DNA from: Sediminibacillus halophilus
GTDB lineage: Bacteria; Bacillota; Bacilli; Bacillales; Amphibacillaceae
Assembly: GCF_900103695.1 (NCBI RefSeq)
Contig: NZ_FNHF01000001.1
Span: forward strand, 930,001-994,000
Length of the DNA: 64,000 nt
Direction of reading: 5' to 3'
Shown in pieces: positions 8,005 to 17,371 of this stretch. The translations under genes were made by a program, and so were the position numbers. The notes beneath the pieces are model-generated. The model was not told the DNA's origin. It did not search any database and saw only the letters and a list, made by a program, of their open reading frames with translations. Within the stretch, counting starts at the first letter, position 1. Each line of letters begins with the position of its first letter.

Positions 8005-8883
8005 ATGGACAAACTAAACAAACAAACTCCCCTGTCTGAGGGTATCCCGACTCAACAGCAATCCCGCCAGCCAGGATTGGAATCCGAAATGGACCCAAAA
8101 CCGATCTATGAAGTGGAAAGCCATGTCGGTAGCGGGAAATTAAAAAATCGTGTTGCATTGATTACTGGAGGAGATAGCGGCATCGGCAAAGCAGTGGCTA
8201 TTGGCTATGCAAAAGAAGGAGCCCATGTGGCAATAGCTTACTTAGATGAACACAAAGATGCGGAAGCTGCTAAACAACGGATTGAACAAGAAGGCGTAAA
8301 ATGCACACTCCATCCCGGTGACATTGGCGACGAGAGTTTTTGCAAACAGCTAGTCGATGATGTTGTCAACCAACACGGGAAGCTGGATATCGTCGTTAAC
8401 AATGCTGCCAGGCAGGAAGTGAAACAAAACGTGCGTGATATCAGTCCGGCTCAATTGCGCAGAACATTCGATGTCAACTTTTTCTCTATGTTCTATATCA
8501 CACAGGCGGCCATCCCACATTTAAGCACAGGTAGCGCGATTATTAATACCGCTTCTATCAATGCCTATGTCGGCAACAAACAACTGGTCGATTATACTTC
8601 CACAAAAGGAGCAATCGTTGCTTTCACCCGCTCGATTGCACAGGAGCTTGCACCCAAAGGAATTCGTGTGAACGGGGTTGCGCCAGGTCCGATTTGGACG
8701 CCGCTTATTCCTGCCACAATACCAGAGGAGCAAATCAGCGAATTCGGTAGCAGTACACCACTCGGTAGACCTGGACAGCCTGCAGATCATGTAGGGAGCT
8801 ATATCCTGCTTGCATCGGACGAAGGCGCCTATATGACCGGACAATTCGTCCATATCAATGGTGGTATGTACACTTCTTCTTAA
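8005..8883 (+). CDS. General-stress SDR oxidoreductase (YdaD/YhdF type)
   Basis: A 292-residue SDR with the long polar N-terminal tail typical of the YdaD/YhdF/YghA group. TGGDSGIG is at 54-61, VNNAA near 131, and the catalytic residues are Ser184, Tyr197 and Lys201. I start it at the ATG behind AAAGGAGGAAAT. In B. subtilis these SDRs belong to the SigB general-stress regulon, which agrees with the promoter seen upstream. The physiological substrate is unknown. Confidence 0.9.
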   Translation: MDKLNKQTPLSEGIPTQQQSRQPGLESEMDPKPIYEVESHVGSGKLKNRVALITGGDSGIGKAVAIGYAKEGAHVAIAYLDEHKDAEAAKQRIEQEGVKCTLHPGDIGDESFCKQLVDDVVNQHGKLDIVVNNAARQEVKQNVRDISPAQLRRTFDVNFFSMFYITQAAIPHLSTGSAIINTASINAYVGNKQLVDYTSTKGAIVAFTRSIAQELAPKGIRVNGVAPGPIWTPLIPATIPEEQISEFGSSTPLGRPGQPADHVGSYILLASDEGAYMTGQFVHINGGMYTSS

Positions 8884-8970
8884 ACACGAGTTATTTTATC
8901 AATAGAAAGGAAATACGCAATAACTGTAAAGGGAAGTGCCATTGCCTATTTAAAAGAGTGTTAACCACCG

Positions 8971-9096
8971 CTTCGGTAGCATACTTCGCTTTCCGCGGGC
9001 GGACACGGCTTCAGCTAACTTGGTAAAGAAAACCACTTTCCCAAGTGGATCTTCAGCTCGTACTTTTCCCGCAGGAGTCTGCGTATGCTACCTGCG
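8971..9096. repeat. Dispersed Bacillaceae repeat, family A, long variant
   Basis: The element is bounded by perfect 10-bp inverted ends, GGTAGCATAC (8975) and GTATGCTACC (9083), with inner CCGCGGGC and CCCGCAGGAG segments and a central hairpin (ACTTGGTAAAG... CCCAAGTGGATC). The central part reappears in reverse orientation near 51062-51150. It is non-coding and likely folds into a large hairpin. Confidence 0.75.
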
Positions 9097-9185
9097 CTAA
9101 GAGGCATGCTGAATGTTGCAAGCGTAGCTTTTTCATTGAGTCCCAACAAGATACCTTAAAAAGGTTTGCCAGGAAGCTGTTCCTA

Positions 9186-9260
9186 GCTGCGGAAATACCC
9201 GGAGACTCCAGCGGGAGGAATGGCCATGGTGAGATTCCACAGCGCAGAACTCCAACTCCA
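9186..9260. repeat. Dispersed repeat, family A, partial copy
   Basis: Thirty bases starting GGAAATACCCGGAGACTC (9191-9220) are identical to 10301-10330. The rest diverges quickly and the far inverted end is missing, so this is a decayed partial copy. Confidence 0.7.
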
Positions 9261-9351
9261 TAAAGGTAGGAAGTTAGGAAGACGGCATTCAAACTAGTTT
9301 GCAGTTTCTATCAACTATGATGGTTATATTATAGAAAGAAAGTGAAAAGTG

Positions 9352-9386
9352 AAAAATCCCCTGTTCGCAAAGACAGGGGATTTTTC
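9352..9386 (+). terminator. Rho-independent terminator
   Basis: AAAATCCCCTGT pairs with ACAGGGGATTTT around an eight-base loop and continues into TTTTT. It may end long transcripts from the stress SDR. Confidence 0.7.
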
Positions 9387-9676
9387 CTATTCAAAAAGCC
9401 AGCCCAATATGGACTGGCTGTTACATATCGTGTTTAGAGCCACATTTGCCGTAACCTCACGTAATAAAGTTTTAAACCACCACTCCTCAAAGTGGGTGTT
9501 CGCAGAATCCTTCCTGTCTTCCTCTATCATGGAGGCTTGACATTCCACATTCAATTTAAAACTCCCTATTACAGTTTAAAGGTTAAAACTTATTATCATT
9601 ACGAACAACGTAGCTTGATATTTATCTTACATTAGCTTAACAGAAATTGCAATAACATTGTTTACCAAATTCGTTT

Positions 9677-9871
9677 TCACTTGCTGCACTCTTTTCCGTA
9701 GCGCGCATACTTCCTATGTTGCAGGAAAAATATCAATTTATCTAATTCCTCACTGCACCTTAACACTTCTGAACTTGCAATACCTTTTACCCGAGCCAAC
9801 TCATAAAGCTCCTTGCGCTTTTTATCTATTTTTGCTTGTATTTCCCCCATTGTTGCCTTATGTTTGCCCAT
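9677..9871 (-). CDS. Spo0E-like sporulation regulatory protein
   Basis: A 64-residue helical-hairpin protein with the Spo0E family core: IQAKIDKKRKELYELARVKG, then ASSEVLRCSEELDKLI with the SxELD signature. Family members are aspartyl-phosphate phosphatases that remove phosphate from Spo0A~P and delay sporulation. I start at the ATG at 9871, which has AAAGGATGG upstream; an internal ATG seven codons later is possible. It stands alone between repeat elements. Confidence 0.75.
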   Translation of the reverse strand: MGKHKATMGEIQAKIDKKRKELYELARVKGIASSEVLRCSEELDKLIFFLQHRKYARYGKECSK

Positions 9872-10154
9872 ATGTAAAACCATCCTTTGGGAAAGTCTAT
9901 TATGACATTGTCTCAGTTTATTGTGGCAAAAGAATGGAAAAATCACGCATAATATTACAAATTTCCAACACTTGTATATTGAGTGAGCTGCTTCGATGGG
10001 ATTGCTATTTTAGGCTGGCGTTGGTTGACAGTAACTGTGCCATACTCTCCCACCACTTCCTCCTATCCTTTACAGGCAAGTTCTAATCCGGCTTTGCGGA
10101 AAAACACTCACATTCCATAGGGAAAGGTTCAGACAAGGTGGTGCTGCATGAAGG

Positions 10155-10265
10155 AGCTTCTTCGCTCCCTTGGGATCGCGGTTACTCTCCCCACCATAAA
10201 CATTTGGTTCGAGGAAGTCCGCTGTCTTCCGGTAAAGCTCCATAGCGGGCGACCTTGCCCCTTCT
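10155..10265. repeat. Dispersed repeat, family B, copy 1
   Basis: The segment contains CTTGGGATCGCGGTTACTC, GAAGTCCGCTGTCTTCC and CCATAGCGGGCGA. These recur in order, slightly diverged, at 42311-42420. It is non-coding and abuts a family A element. Confidence 0.65.
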
Positions 10266-10295
10266 CCCCTTTTCTGAACAGGAGACTGTATGATA

Positions 10296-10412
10296 GCGGC
10301 GGAAATACCCGGAGACTCCAGCGGGAGGAAAGGCCTCGGTAAGACCCCGCAGAGCGAAAGCTCAAGGAGGCTCACCAGCCGCCCGCTGAAAGCATAGAGT
10401 ATTTCTGCAGCG
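10296..10412. repeat. Dispersed Bacillaceae repeat, family A, full copy
   Basis: It starts GCGGAAATACCCGGAGAC and ends GTATTTCTGC, so the ends are inverted. Between them are AGACCCCGCAGAGCG and GGAGGCTCACCAGCC, the segments usual for this non-coding Bacillaceae repeat. A related copy in reverse orientation is at 55948-56054. Confidence 0.75.
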
Positions 10413-10491
10413 CCGCCTTACCACTCTTTTTTACAAGGACAAAAGGCACCATTATGGCAAAAGTAAGAATGCAATTGGAATACAGCGTTTA

Positions 10492-10522
10492 TAAAAAAAT
10501 GGACAGCTACTTTGCCGTCCAT
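10492..10522 (-). terminator. Terminator of the C45-type hydrolase gene
   Basis: On the minus strand AATGGAC and GTCCATT, with inner GC pairs, form a stem followed by TTTTTTTAT. It lies just past the stop of the gene at 10530. Confidence 0.75.
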
Positions 10523-10529
10523 TCTCTTT

Positions 10530-11600
10530 TTATCGTTTTCCGTTCATCCAGCTTGCGCCTTCTTCCATATGGACGAACGGAATGTCTGTATTTACTTCTC
10601 CTAAGATTCGCTGATAGGGATAATCATCCCCATCCAGCCATTCTTTTATGTCTATTTCTGTTGGCTCCTGATCTCCTCCCAAGGCAAACCATGCTTTCTT
10701 CTCCTGAGGAAAATAAGCAGAGGTGTGGATAGTACCGGCCCAGTTGCGATATTGATCGGAAAACACACCCTTATCCGAGTCATTCATCAGCCGGAAGGCA
10801 TCATATCCGTTTTTAAAAGCTTGTCTTTCTCCTTCAATGATTCCTTGTCTTCGTTCCGAATCCACTAAATAGTTACGGTTCTCCTGCTTCATGATTTCAA
10901 AATGATTCGTGCATACATTGGACCGACGAACTTCCACGCCTCTCGGAGAGGCCTCTACGACAAATGTTTTCCCCCTGTGATCATAGACGATATAACTAAA
11001 CGAATGGCGGTGTGGAATTTCCTTCAACATTGTGACGGCTTCCTCTACATTTGCACATGATTCGAGCACAAGTCTGCCTATCATCGCACATATAAAGCCA
11101 TCACCAGGGTTTTTTCGGTGCATGAAATTGTAACCTAGCACCAGCCCCTCTTCATTCATCCCATCAGGACGCCCGGTGATACGCTGAGAAGGACCAATAA
11201 TCGCATATCCTCCATCAGTCGGCTGGAACATAACGTACCGGCCTTCATATGTTTTAGGATGATAGTCATAATTACGGACAAAGTAATTGTCCCCAGTCAC
11301 AATCGAACAGCCCGATTTATCGTATTCAACCCGATAGCCGCCAAACTCCATCAATACCCGTTCCATGGGCCAATCCAAGGAATCCCGTAATCCCAGCAGT
11401 TCCTGCCATACCCCTGGGGCAAATCGGGTGATTGCTTGTTCTGCCTCTTTCTTATCCACAGTAAAACGCGCCTTTCGTACCTTCCATTGCTTTTCGCGAT
11501 TCTTGACGATCAAAGAACCCCGCAGTTCTTCTCCCTGTATTCGGCCGAACTCATAATGGGTGCCGCGGAATTGAATGATGTTACTGTATATTTGTTTCAT
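10530..11600 (-). CDS. C45-family autoproteolytic acyltransferase/hydrolase
   Basis: A 356-residue Ntn-hydrolase-like protein of the acyl-CoA:6-aminopenicillanate acyltransferase/C45 family. The expected self-cleavage and nucleophile site is Gly-Cys98 in DKSGCSIVTGDNYFVRNYD. Downstream RPDGMNEEGLVLGYN and YIVYDHRGKTFVVEAS match the conserved beta-sandwich. It has no signal peptide. Family members cleave or transfer amide-linked acyl groups; the substrate is unknown. It is monocistronic with its own terminator. Confidence 0.8.
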   Translation of the reverse strand: MKQIYSNIIQFRGTHYEFGRIQGEELRGSLIVKNREKQWKVRKARFTVDKKEAEQAITRFAPGVWQELLGLRDSLDWPMERVLMEFGGYRVEYDKSGCSIVTGDNYFVRNYDYHPKTYEGRYVMFQPTDGGYAIIGPSQRITGRPDGMNEEGLVLGYNFMHRKNPGDGFICAMIGRLVLESCANVEEAVTMLKEIPHRHSFSYIVYDHRGKTFVVEASPRGVEVRRSNVCTNHFEIMKQENRNYLVDSERRQGIIEGERQAFKNGYDAFRLMNDSDKGVFSDQYRNWAGTIHTSAYFPQEKKAWFALGGDQEPTEIDIKEWLDGDDYPYQRILGEVNTDIPFVHMEEGASWMNGKR

Positions 11601-11705
11601 CTGCTGCTCCTTCTTTATCTACTATTTATTTTATAAGGATAACGGAAACAATCGAAATAAGAAAAGAAAAAAGAGTTGCTTAACCAGTAAGGCGATTTAC
11701 CGTTA

Positions 11706-13049
11706 TCAGTCTTCCTCATAAGGACTTCGGTCAAAAATAGTCTGGTCCTGTTCGGTAATCCATTCCAGTTCATGCTGGCTGCTTCTCTCTTCTGCTTCCA
11801 TTTTTGCTTCCATTGACAGGTAGTCGTCGATATCATAATCTTCCTGGCTTTCATGCTCATACCTTCTTGGTTTGGAAGGCTTGGTGAATACTTGATAGAC
11901 CTTCTTCAGCTTCTCTCTGCACGCAGGACAATCGAAATCATCAAACAAATACTTGTTTTTGTTAAAAAGACCGACCTCTACAGAAATATGCCTTTGCTGG
12001 ATAAACGGGCTGTATTTTCTTAAACGGTCCTCCATGAGGGAATGCTTTGGCAATGGGTAATAAAACTCTCTGCAGTTCTGGCAATATCGCTCGTTAAGTC
12101 CTGCAGTATAAACGACATCCAAGTTACGGTTGAACAATAGGAAATACTCAGATTGTTTGCTGTTCCGCAGCTTATTTTGCTTTTGCAAATCGTCTTTGGC
12201 CAGCACGCCCTTGGAAAAACTCGAACAAACGCTGAAACGCAGCCGACCCGACTGATACTTCCCGCCAAATCCCGGAAAAACATAATGATGGACAGCAATG
12301 TAGAAATCTTCCTTGACTCTCTCCAACGGAACAATCACTTTACGGCACAAATGCTCTTCATCTTTGTTTTCCAACCACCAATTCCTGTATTCATGCTCCA
12401 ATTTATCTTTCACAACGGTTTTATTCGCATTTTTTTCCGTCCACACGACATTATTGCCACAGAGGAGCAGTCCGACATATGTTTTGTCCTCGTCCGTTCC
12501 TGTTTCCAGAGAATCATCCTTGAAATCAGGCAGCTGCAAATAGTCGGCTGCTGTTTCCTTAACATCAGGAAACTCCAGATTGGAAATGTACAAGGTTTGA
12601 ATCGTTTGTTCAGTGCATACCCTGGCGGAAGCTAGTTTGCGTCGATATTCTGAATTATTTTCAAAAAGCCAGCGCTGCACTTGTTTGCTGTCCAGACAGT
12701 CGTACTGGGAATTGACTTCATCTATCTTTTCTTGAATTTCTTCCTTACTCGGCGTCTGAATAGTAAAATGCTCATGTCCAGTATAAAAACGGACAGCTCT
12801 CAAGTTGCTGACAATATTCCTAAGGTTTTCCAGCACGACAGGTACCAGGCGACCGTTAATTTCCGGCCCTTCCAGCCCAAAATCATCTTTTAGAAAAAGT
12901 TCGCCAAATGAGGTTCTGGAAGGAGAAAATACCTCTATCCCCGCGATGATGAAAAAATCGTCTTTTATTCCAAGGTGTCCTATGCTTTCTGTAAAATCTC
13001 CATTACGAAAATCAATTACTTTGGTGTTTTGCTTATGTATTTGGTTCAT
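11706..13049 (-). CDS. Unknown protein with paired CxxC motifs
   Basis: I do not recognise this 447-residue soluble protein. The C-terminal third has two CxxC pairs about 50 residues apart (RYCQNCREFYYPL and DFDCPACREKL), the layout of a treble-clef or zinc-ribbon site. The last ~60 residues are acidic and polar with a coiled-coil-like stretch. The N-terminal ~300 residues resemble no family known to me. It is monocistronic, divergent from the HAD phosphatase. Confidence 0.7.
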   Translation of the reverse strand: MNQIHKQNTKVIDFRNGDFTESIGHLGIKDDFFIIAGIEVFSPSRTSFGELFLKDDFGLEGPEINGRLVPVVLENLRNIVSNLRAVRFYTGHEHFTIQTPSKEEIQEKIDEVNSQYDCLDSKQVQRWLFENNSEYRRKLASARVCTEQTIQTLYISNLEFPDVKETAADYLQLPDFKDDSLETGTDEDKTYVGLLLCGNNVVWTEKNANKTVVKDKLEHEYRNWWLENKDEEHLCRKVIVPLERVKEDFYIAVHHYVFPGFGGKYQSGRLRFSVCSSFSKGVLAKDDLQKQNKLRNSKQSEYFLLFNRNLDVVYTAGLNERYCQNCREFYYPLPKHSLMEDRLRKYSPFIQQRHISVEVGLFNKNKYLFDDFDCPACREKLKKVYQVFTKPSKPRRYEHESQEDYDIDDYLSMEAKMEAEERSSQHELEWITEQDQTIFDRSPYEED

Positions 13050-13202
13050 ATCTGCTCTCCCGTATTTAGACTCATCCTATTTTACCATAACGACATTTAT
13101 CAAGTATTAAACAAAAAAGGGTTAAGTTTTCATTAAAATCAAAAGATGTGATACGATTCATTCTAGTTACCGAATAATCACTCAAAGCAAAAGGAGAATC
13201 AC

Positions 13203-13991
13203 ATGAGCGACTACAAGGTTTTGTTTTTAGACATTGATGGTACTATCCTCCGTCCAGATCATACAATCCAGGACTCCACCAGACAAGCAGTGCTTGAGGT
13301 CAAAGAAAAGGGCGTGGAAGTTTTCCTGGCAACTGGCCGTCCACTCCATGAAATAGCAGATATCGCCAAGGAACTCGACATCCATTCTTTTATCGGCTAT
13401 AACGGTGCTTTTGCCGTCTACCGGGATGAAGTGATTGTCGATGAGCCACTGAAGGCTGATACGGTTCGACAATTCATCGAAACAGCCAGCAGGCATGGAC
13501 ATGAAATGGTGCTTTATACAAGTGAAAAAAATTACTATACGTCGATGGAAGCAGAGGTTGTAAAACAATTCATCGATGTGTTTGAATTAAGGAAAAACGC
13601 CTTGTTCGGACCAGAAAAAATCGATGAGATTTTGGGTGTCACCCTAATGAAGCTTTCGAAGACAGATCCTGCTCTCTACAAGGTTGAAAATGATATTAAC
13701 TTTTCTCAAGTAAATGTCGGCGGGCTGGAGCACTGCTATGATGTCATAAGAGACAGTGTCAATAAAGGAAAAGCTGTGGCCAAGTTACTTGAAAGACTGC
13801 AAATCCCGAAAGACAGCGCAATTGCTTTCGGAGATGGCATGAATGACAAACAGTTAATGCAGGCAGTCGGCGAAGGATTTGCTATGGGGAACGCCCACCC
13901 TGATCTTTTCCAATATGCCAAGCATCGAACAACAACTGTAGAAGATTCCGGCATCTATAAAGGATTACAAAGCTTGGGACTGATAGAATAA
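13203..13991 (+). CDS. Cof-type HAD-IIB phosphatase
   Basis: A 262-residue HAD hydrolase. Motif I is FLDIDGTIL (Asp10 nucleophile, Asp12), motif II is FLATGRP, and motif IV is AFGDGMND; a type IIB cap lies between them. Family members dephosphorylate sugar phosphates, FMN or pyridoxal phosphate, often with broad specificity. It follows AAAGGAGAATCAC. It resembles B. subtilis YkrA-like proteins, but I do not assign the name. Confidence 0.9.
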   Translation: MSDYKVLFLDIDGTILRPDHTIQDSTRQAVLEVKEKGVEVFLATGRPLHEIADIAKELDIHSFIGYNGAFAVYRDEVIVDEPLKADTVRQFIETASRHGHEMVLYTSEKNYYTSMEAEVVKQFIDVFELRKNALFGPEKIDEILGVTLMKLSKTDPALYKVENDINFSQVNVGGLEHCYDVIRDSVNKGKAVAKLLERLQIPKDSAIAFGDGMNDKQLMQAVGEGFAMGNAHPDLFQYAKHRTTTVEDSGIYKGLQSLGLIE

Positions 13992-14108
13992 GAAACGTGC
14001 AGGGCGTCTCGATCATCCCGGCGAGCTTAAGGACAGCCGAGGAAGAACATATCCCTCACTGAAGCTGAAATTCAAACTTAGAGGGCTAGATTCCAACTGC
14101 CATATAAT

Positions 14109-14157
14109 AAAGGAGCGATCCGTCTGTTCTTAAATATGACGATCGCTCCTTTGTTTC
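14109..14157. terminator. Bidirectional terminator
   Basis: AAAGGAGCGATC and GATCGCTCCTTT form a 12-bp stem between the convergent HAD and ywbE genes, with T-rich flank on the plus side and A-rich flank before it, so it could serve both. Confidence 0.75.
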
Positions 14158-14170
14158 ATTTCCTCCCTTT

Positions 14171-14368
14171 TCAATCCTTATGGATGGACTTGACCCTTCC
14201 AACCTGTCCATCTTCCAAACGGACTTTGATTCCATGCGGATGTTCGCTTGAATTGGTGAGAATGTCTTGCACAATCCCCCTGGTCAAATTTCCGGACCTC
14301 TGATCTTTCTTCAGTACAATATCGACTAAATCGCCCGGGTTAATATCTTTTCGTTTTCTTCCATCCAT
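14171..14368 (-). CDS. ywbE: YwbE-family protein (DUF2196)
   Basis: A 65-residue basic protein matching the YwbE family: INPGDLVDIVLKKDQRSGNL, TRGIVQDILTNSS, HGIKVRLEDGQVGRV. The fold is predicted to be a small beta barrel; its role is not known. The frame is open upstream, but AAGGAG eight bases before the ATG at 14368 and the usual family length fix the start. Confidence 0.85.
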   Translation of the reverse strand: MDGRKRKDINPGDLVDIVLKKDQRSGNLTRGIVQDILTNSSEHPHGIKVRLEDGQVGRVKSIHKD

Positions 14369-14486
14369 CAAGGTCACTCCTTCCATTACTGCTGGTTGCA
14401 TCTTACCATTAAAAACCCTTCGTTTCCATGAAAACCCTGTCATTTTGGATTGCCGGAATTTTTTGATTTTTACCAATAAAAATACA

Positions 14487-14515
14487 TTGACAAACAATTA
14501 TCGGCCAATTATGAT
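14487..14515 (+). promoter_or_regulatory. SigA promoter of metNPQ
   Basis: TTGACA (14487-14492) and TATGAT (14510-14515) with a 17-bp spacer lie about 36 bp upstream of the SAM riboswitch. Confidence 0.85.
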
Positions 14516-14551
14516 AGAATCTATCTTACTTACAAATTGCATATCGAATAA

Positions 14552-14660
14552 ATCTTATCCAGAGTGACCGAGGGAACAGGCCTGTCGACGTCACAGCAAC
14601 CTTCCATGCGGAGTGGTGCTACCTCCTGCAGAATGGTGATTCATTCTGAAAGATAAGGAT
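14552..14660 (+). promoter_or_regulatory. SAM-I (S-box) riboswitch
   Basis: The S-box hallmarks appear in order: CTTATCCAGAGTGACCGAGG, GGAACAGGCC, ACGTCACAGCAACC, GGTGCTACCTCCTGC and the closing GAAAGATAAGG, which pairs with the first segment to form P1. S-adenosylmethionine binding stabilises the aptamer and lets the terminator at 14677 form, turning off metNPQ when methionine is plentiful. Confidence 0.95.
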
Positions 14661-14676
14661 TGAATAGTTTTTCTTC

Positions 14677-14704
14677 CCTCTTTCTGAATGAAAGAGGTTT
14701 TTTT
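14677..14704 (+). terminator. Riboswitch-controlled terminator
   Basis: CCTCTTTC and GAAAGAGG form a stem followed by seven T residues, directly after the SAM aptamer and before metN. It is the expression platform. Confidence 0.9.
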
Positions 14705-14733
14705 ATTTTTGTACGATGTTTGGGGTGAACAGG

Positions 14734-15744
14734 ATGATTACAGTTGAAAAAGTAAGTAAGGTATTTAAAACAAAAGCTGGCTTGGTGAACGGCGTTGAAA
14801 ATGTTTCTCTCAGCATCAATAAGGGGGAAATCTACGGTATCGTCGGTTATAGCGGGGCAGGAAAAAGCACATTGCTCCGCTGTATGAATATTTTAGAGCG
14901 GCCGACTACCGGCAAAGTTTGGATTGACGGGGTGGATCTGCTGGGTCTATCCAGCAAGGAACTCCGGGGAGCGAGACAGTCTATCGGGATGATCTTCCAG
15001 GGATTTTACCTGGTTTCATCAAAAACGGTTTTCGAGAATGTTGCTTTCGCCTTAAAAGCAGCCGGTGTCCCAAAATCCAAACGAAAAAATCGCGTTTTGG
15101 AATTGCTGGAACTAGTCGGCTTGCGCGAAAAAGCGAACGACTACCCTGTTCAACTTAGCGGTGGTCAAAAACAACGGGTGAGCATCGCCCGGGCACTGGC
15201 AAACAACCCGAAGGTACTGCTTTGTGATGAAGCCACTTCCGCTCTCGATCCGGGTACGACAAAATCGATATTAAAGCTGCTGAAAAAAATCAATCAGGAG
15301 CTTGGCATAACGATTGTCATCATTACCCACGAAATGGAAGTTGTCAAAGAAATCTGCAATCGCTGTGCGGTCATGCAGGATGGACGCGTCATCGAAGAAG
15401 GATCTACCTATGAAATTTTCGCTAATCCGACCGAGCCGCTCACCAAAGCATTCATTCAAACCGTCCTGAGCTTTGAACTGCCGGCCAAATTATTGGATAA
15501 CTGCACCGGAACCTTGATGCGGCTCCAATTCCGCGGTGATATCGCCGGGGAAGCCGTTGTATCCGATATGCTGCAGTCTTTCCCGGTACGGGGGAACATC
15601 CTGCATGGGAAAGTCGAATATATCGGCGAAACACCACTCGGCATTTTTATTATGGAAATGACAGGAGAACGAACCGCAATAGACAAAGCGGTTGCTTACT
15701 TAAAAGAACGCGTCAATCAGCTGGAGGTGATTCAGCATGCTTGA
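14734..15744 (+). CDS. metN: Methionine ABC transporter ATP-binding protein
   Basis: A 336-residue ATPase with Walker A GYSGAGKS at 38-45, signature LSGGQKQR, Walker B LLCDEATSALD, and a C-terminal NIL/ACT-like domain from about residue 250 that binds methionine and gives trans-inhibition in the MetN family. I start at the ATG behind GGGGTGAACAGG rather than the ATG 18 bases earlier. It is first gene of metNPQ; the S-box riboswitch upstream confirms the substrate class. Confidence 0.95.
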   Translation: MITVEKVSKVFKTKAGLVNGVENVSLSINKGEIYGIVGYSGAGKSTLLRCMNILERPTTGKVWIDGVDLLGLSSKELRGARQSIGMIFQGFYLVSSKTVFENVAFALKAAGVPKSKRKNRVLELLELVGLREKANDYPVQLSGGQKQRVSIARALANNPKVLLCDEATSALDPGTTKSILKLLKKINQELGITIVIITHEMEVVKEICNRCAVMQDGRVIEEGSTYEIFANPTEPLTKAFIQTVLSFELPAKLLDNCTGTLMRLQFRGDIAGEAVVSDMLQSFPVRGNILHGKVEYIGETPLGIFIMEMTGERTAIDKAVAYLKERVNQLEVIQHA

Positions 15745-16399
15745 TCGGATTATCGAAATTTTGCCTGAGTTGAATACAGCTTTTTTTGAAACCATGCTGA
15801 TGGTAGGGATAAGTTTGCTGGTGGCAATTCTTATCGGTTTGCCGATGGGGATTTTGCTTTATGTCACCGATAAAGGACTTTTTCTGGAAAACAAATTTGT
15901 AAAACTGGTTGTCGGAATCATTGTTAATTTAATTCGCTCGATACCATTTATTATTTTACTCGTTTTCCTGATTCCTTTTACCAAATGGCTGACACACACA
16001 ACCATCGGCCCACTGGCAGCATCGGTTTCCTTATCGGTGGCCGCCATTCCCTTTTATGCCCGTATTGTCGAATCGGCTGCCAGGGAAATCGATAAAGGCG
16101 TTATCGAAGCTGCGGTTGCCGTTGGTGCTTCTCCGTGGATGATCATCAAGGACATCATCTTTCCAGAAGCGAAACCCGGCCTGATCAGCGGATTGACCAT
16201 CACGGCGATAAGCCTAATCGGGTACTCAGCGATGGCAGGAACCGTTGGAGGCGGCGGTATCGGCGACTTGGCAATCCGGTATGGTTACTACCGGTATGAT
16301 GATACCGTGATGTTCACCACCGTAATCGTGTTGATTGTATTGGTTCAATTTGTACAGTATCTCGGTGATTTTATCGCAAAAGCGGTCAACAAGCGCTGA
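15737..16399 (+). CDS. metP: Methionine ABC transporter permease
   Basis: A 220-residue inner-membrane permease with about five helices and the cytoplasmic coupling loop EAAVAVGASPWMIIKDIIFP, characteristic of MetI/MetP. It overlaps metN by 8 bp, so the two are translationally coupled. Two copies should assemble with two MetN. It is also called MetI in other bacteria. Confidence 0.95.
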   Translation: MLDRIIEILPELNTAFFETMLMVGISLLVAILIGLPMGILLYVTDKGLFLENKFVKLVVGIIVNLIRSIPFIILLVFLIPFTKWLTHTTIGPLAASVSLSVAAIPFYARIVESAAREIDKGVIEAAVAVGASPWMIIKDIIFPEAKPGLISGLTITAISLIGYSAMAGTVGGGGIGDLAIRYGYYRYDDTVMFTTVIVLIVLVQFVQYLGDFIAKAVNKR

Positions 16400-16443
16400 G
16401 AAATAAAAGATAGTTTATCAACGAAGAATGAGGAGGAACGAAA

Positions 16444-17259
16444 ATGAAAAAATTATTAACCATTTTGACAATATTACTACTTACAGTGTTGGCTGCCTGC
16501 GGATCAGATGAGGGTGACAGCGGCAAAAAAGAGATAATCTTCGGTGCCACAACAGGGCCATACAGCGATATGGTCAATAAGGCCATCGCTCCACTTCTTG
16601 AGGAAAAAGGCTACACCGTGGAAAATAAGGAATTCACCGACTATATTCAGCCGAATAATTCGTTGGCGAACGGCGATTTGGACGCCAACTTGTTCCAGCA
16701 TAAAATCTACATGGAATCTTTTGCAGAAGAAAACAACATGGACTTATCGGAAGTAATCATTGTACCAACAGCGCCGATGGGACTCTACTCCAATACATAT
16801 GATAGCATAGACGCTATTGAAGACGGCAGTACCGTGGTCATCGCTAACGATCCAACGAACTTGGCAAGAACACTGATCATGCTCCAGGATGAAGGACTGA
16901 TTACGATCAGCGAAGATGTCGATCCATTACGTGCTTCAGTAGATGACATCGTCGAAAACCCTAAAAACTTGAATTTCCAGGAAATCGAAGCCGGTCAGCT
17001 TCCAAGAGCCGTAGAGAGCGAGGATTTAGCAGCCGTACCAGGAAACTACGCTCTGGCAGCCGATATGGATTTGCTGGATGCACTGGCGCTTGAAGAAATG
17101 CCTGACGATTATCGAAATCGTGTGGTAGTCAACACGGAAGATCTCGATAAACAATATGTCAAAGATATCAAAGAAGTAGTCGAATCAGATGAATTTGAAC
17201 AAATCATCGATGAGGAATTCCAAGGCTTCGGAAAACCGGAGTGGATGAAAAAAGAATAG
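16444..17259 (+). CDS. metQ: Methionine-binding lipoprotein
   Basis: The 271-residue precursor has a lipoprotein signal with lipobox LAAC (Cys19). The mature NlpA/MetQ fold shows IIFGATTGPYSDMV, the family's start, and NLARTLIMLQDEGLI. It is exported, lipid-anchored and delivers methionine (often D- and L-) to MetNP. GAGGAACG precedes the start, and a strong terminator follows. Confidence 0.95.
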   Translation: MKKLLTILTILLLTVLAACGSDEGDSGKKEIIFGATTGPYSDMVNKAIAPLLEEKGYTVENKEFTDYIQPNNSLANGDLDANLFQHKIYMESFAEENNMDLSEVIIVPTAPMGLYSNTYDSIDAIEDGSTVVIANDPTNLARTLIMLQDEGLITISEDVDPLRASVDDIVENPKNLNFQEIEAGQLPRAVESEDLAAVPGNYALAADMDLLDALALEEMPDDYRNRVVVNTEDLDKQYVKDIKEVVESDEFEQIIDEEFQGFGKPEWMKKE

Positions 17260-17303
17260 AAATAAAAGCAATGGCATGATTGCGCCATTGCTTTTATTTT
17301 GCC
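17260..17303 (+). terminator. Terminator of metNPQ
   Basis: AAATAAAAGCAATGGC and its exact complement GCCATTGCTTTTATTT make a 16-bp stem right after the metQ stop. Confidence 0.9.
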
Positions 17304-17371
17304 ATTTCCCTCTACCGTTCAGCAATTTCCCTGGTTGGAGGAGGGGTGAGAAGCTGGCTCATATTGTGGTT

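Noticed and set aside
8971-10412. CRISPR-like repetition
   Set aside because: Repeat units are long, palindromic, irregularly spaced and few; there are no uniform spacers and no cas genes.
14552-14704. T-box leader for methionine
   Set aside because: The conserved S-box segments are all present, and no T-box AGGGTGGNACCGCG element is seen.
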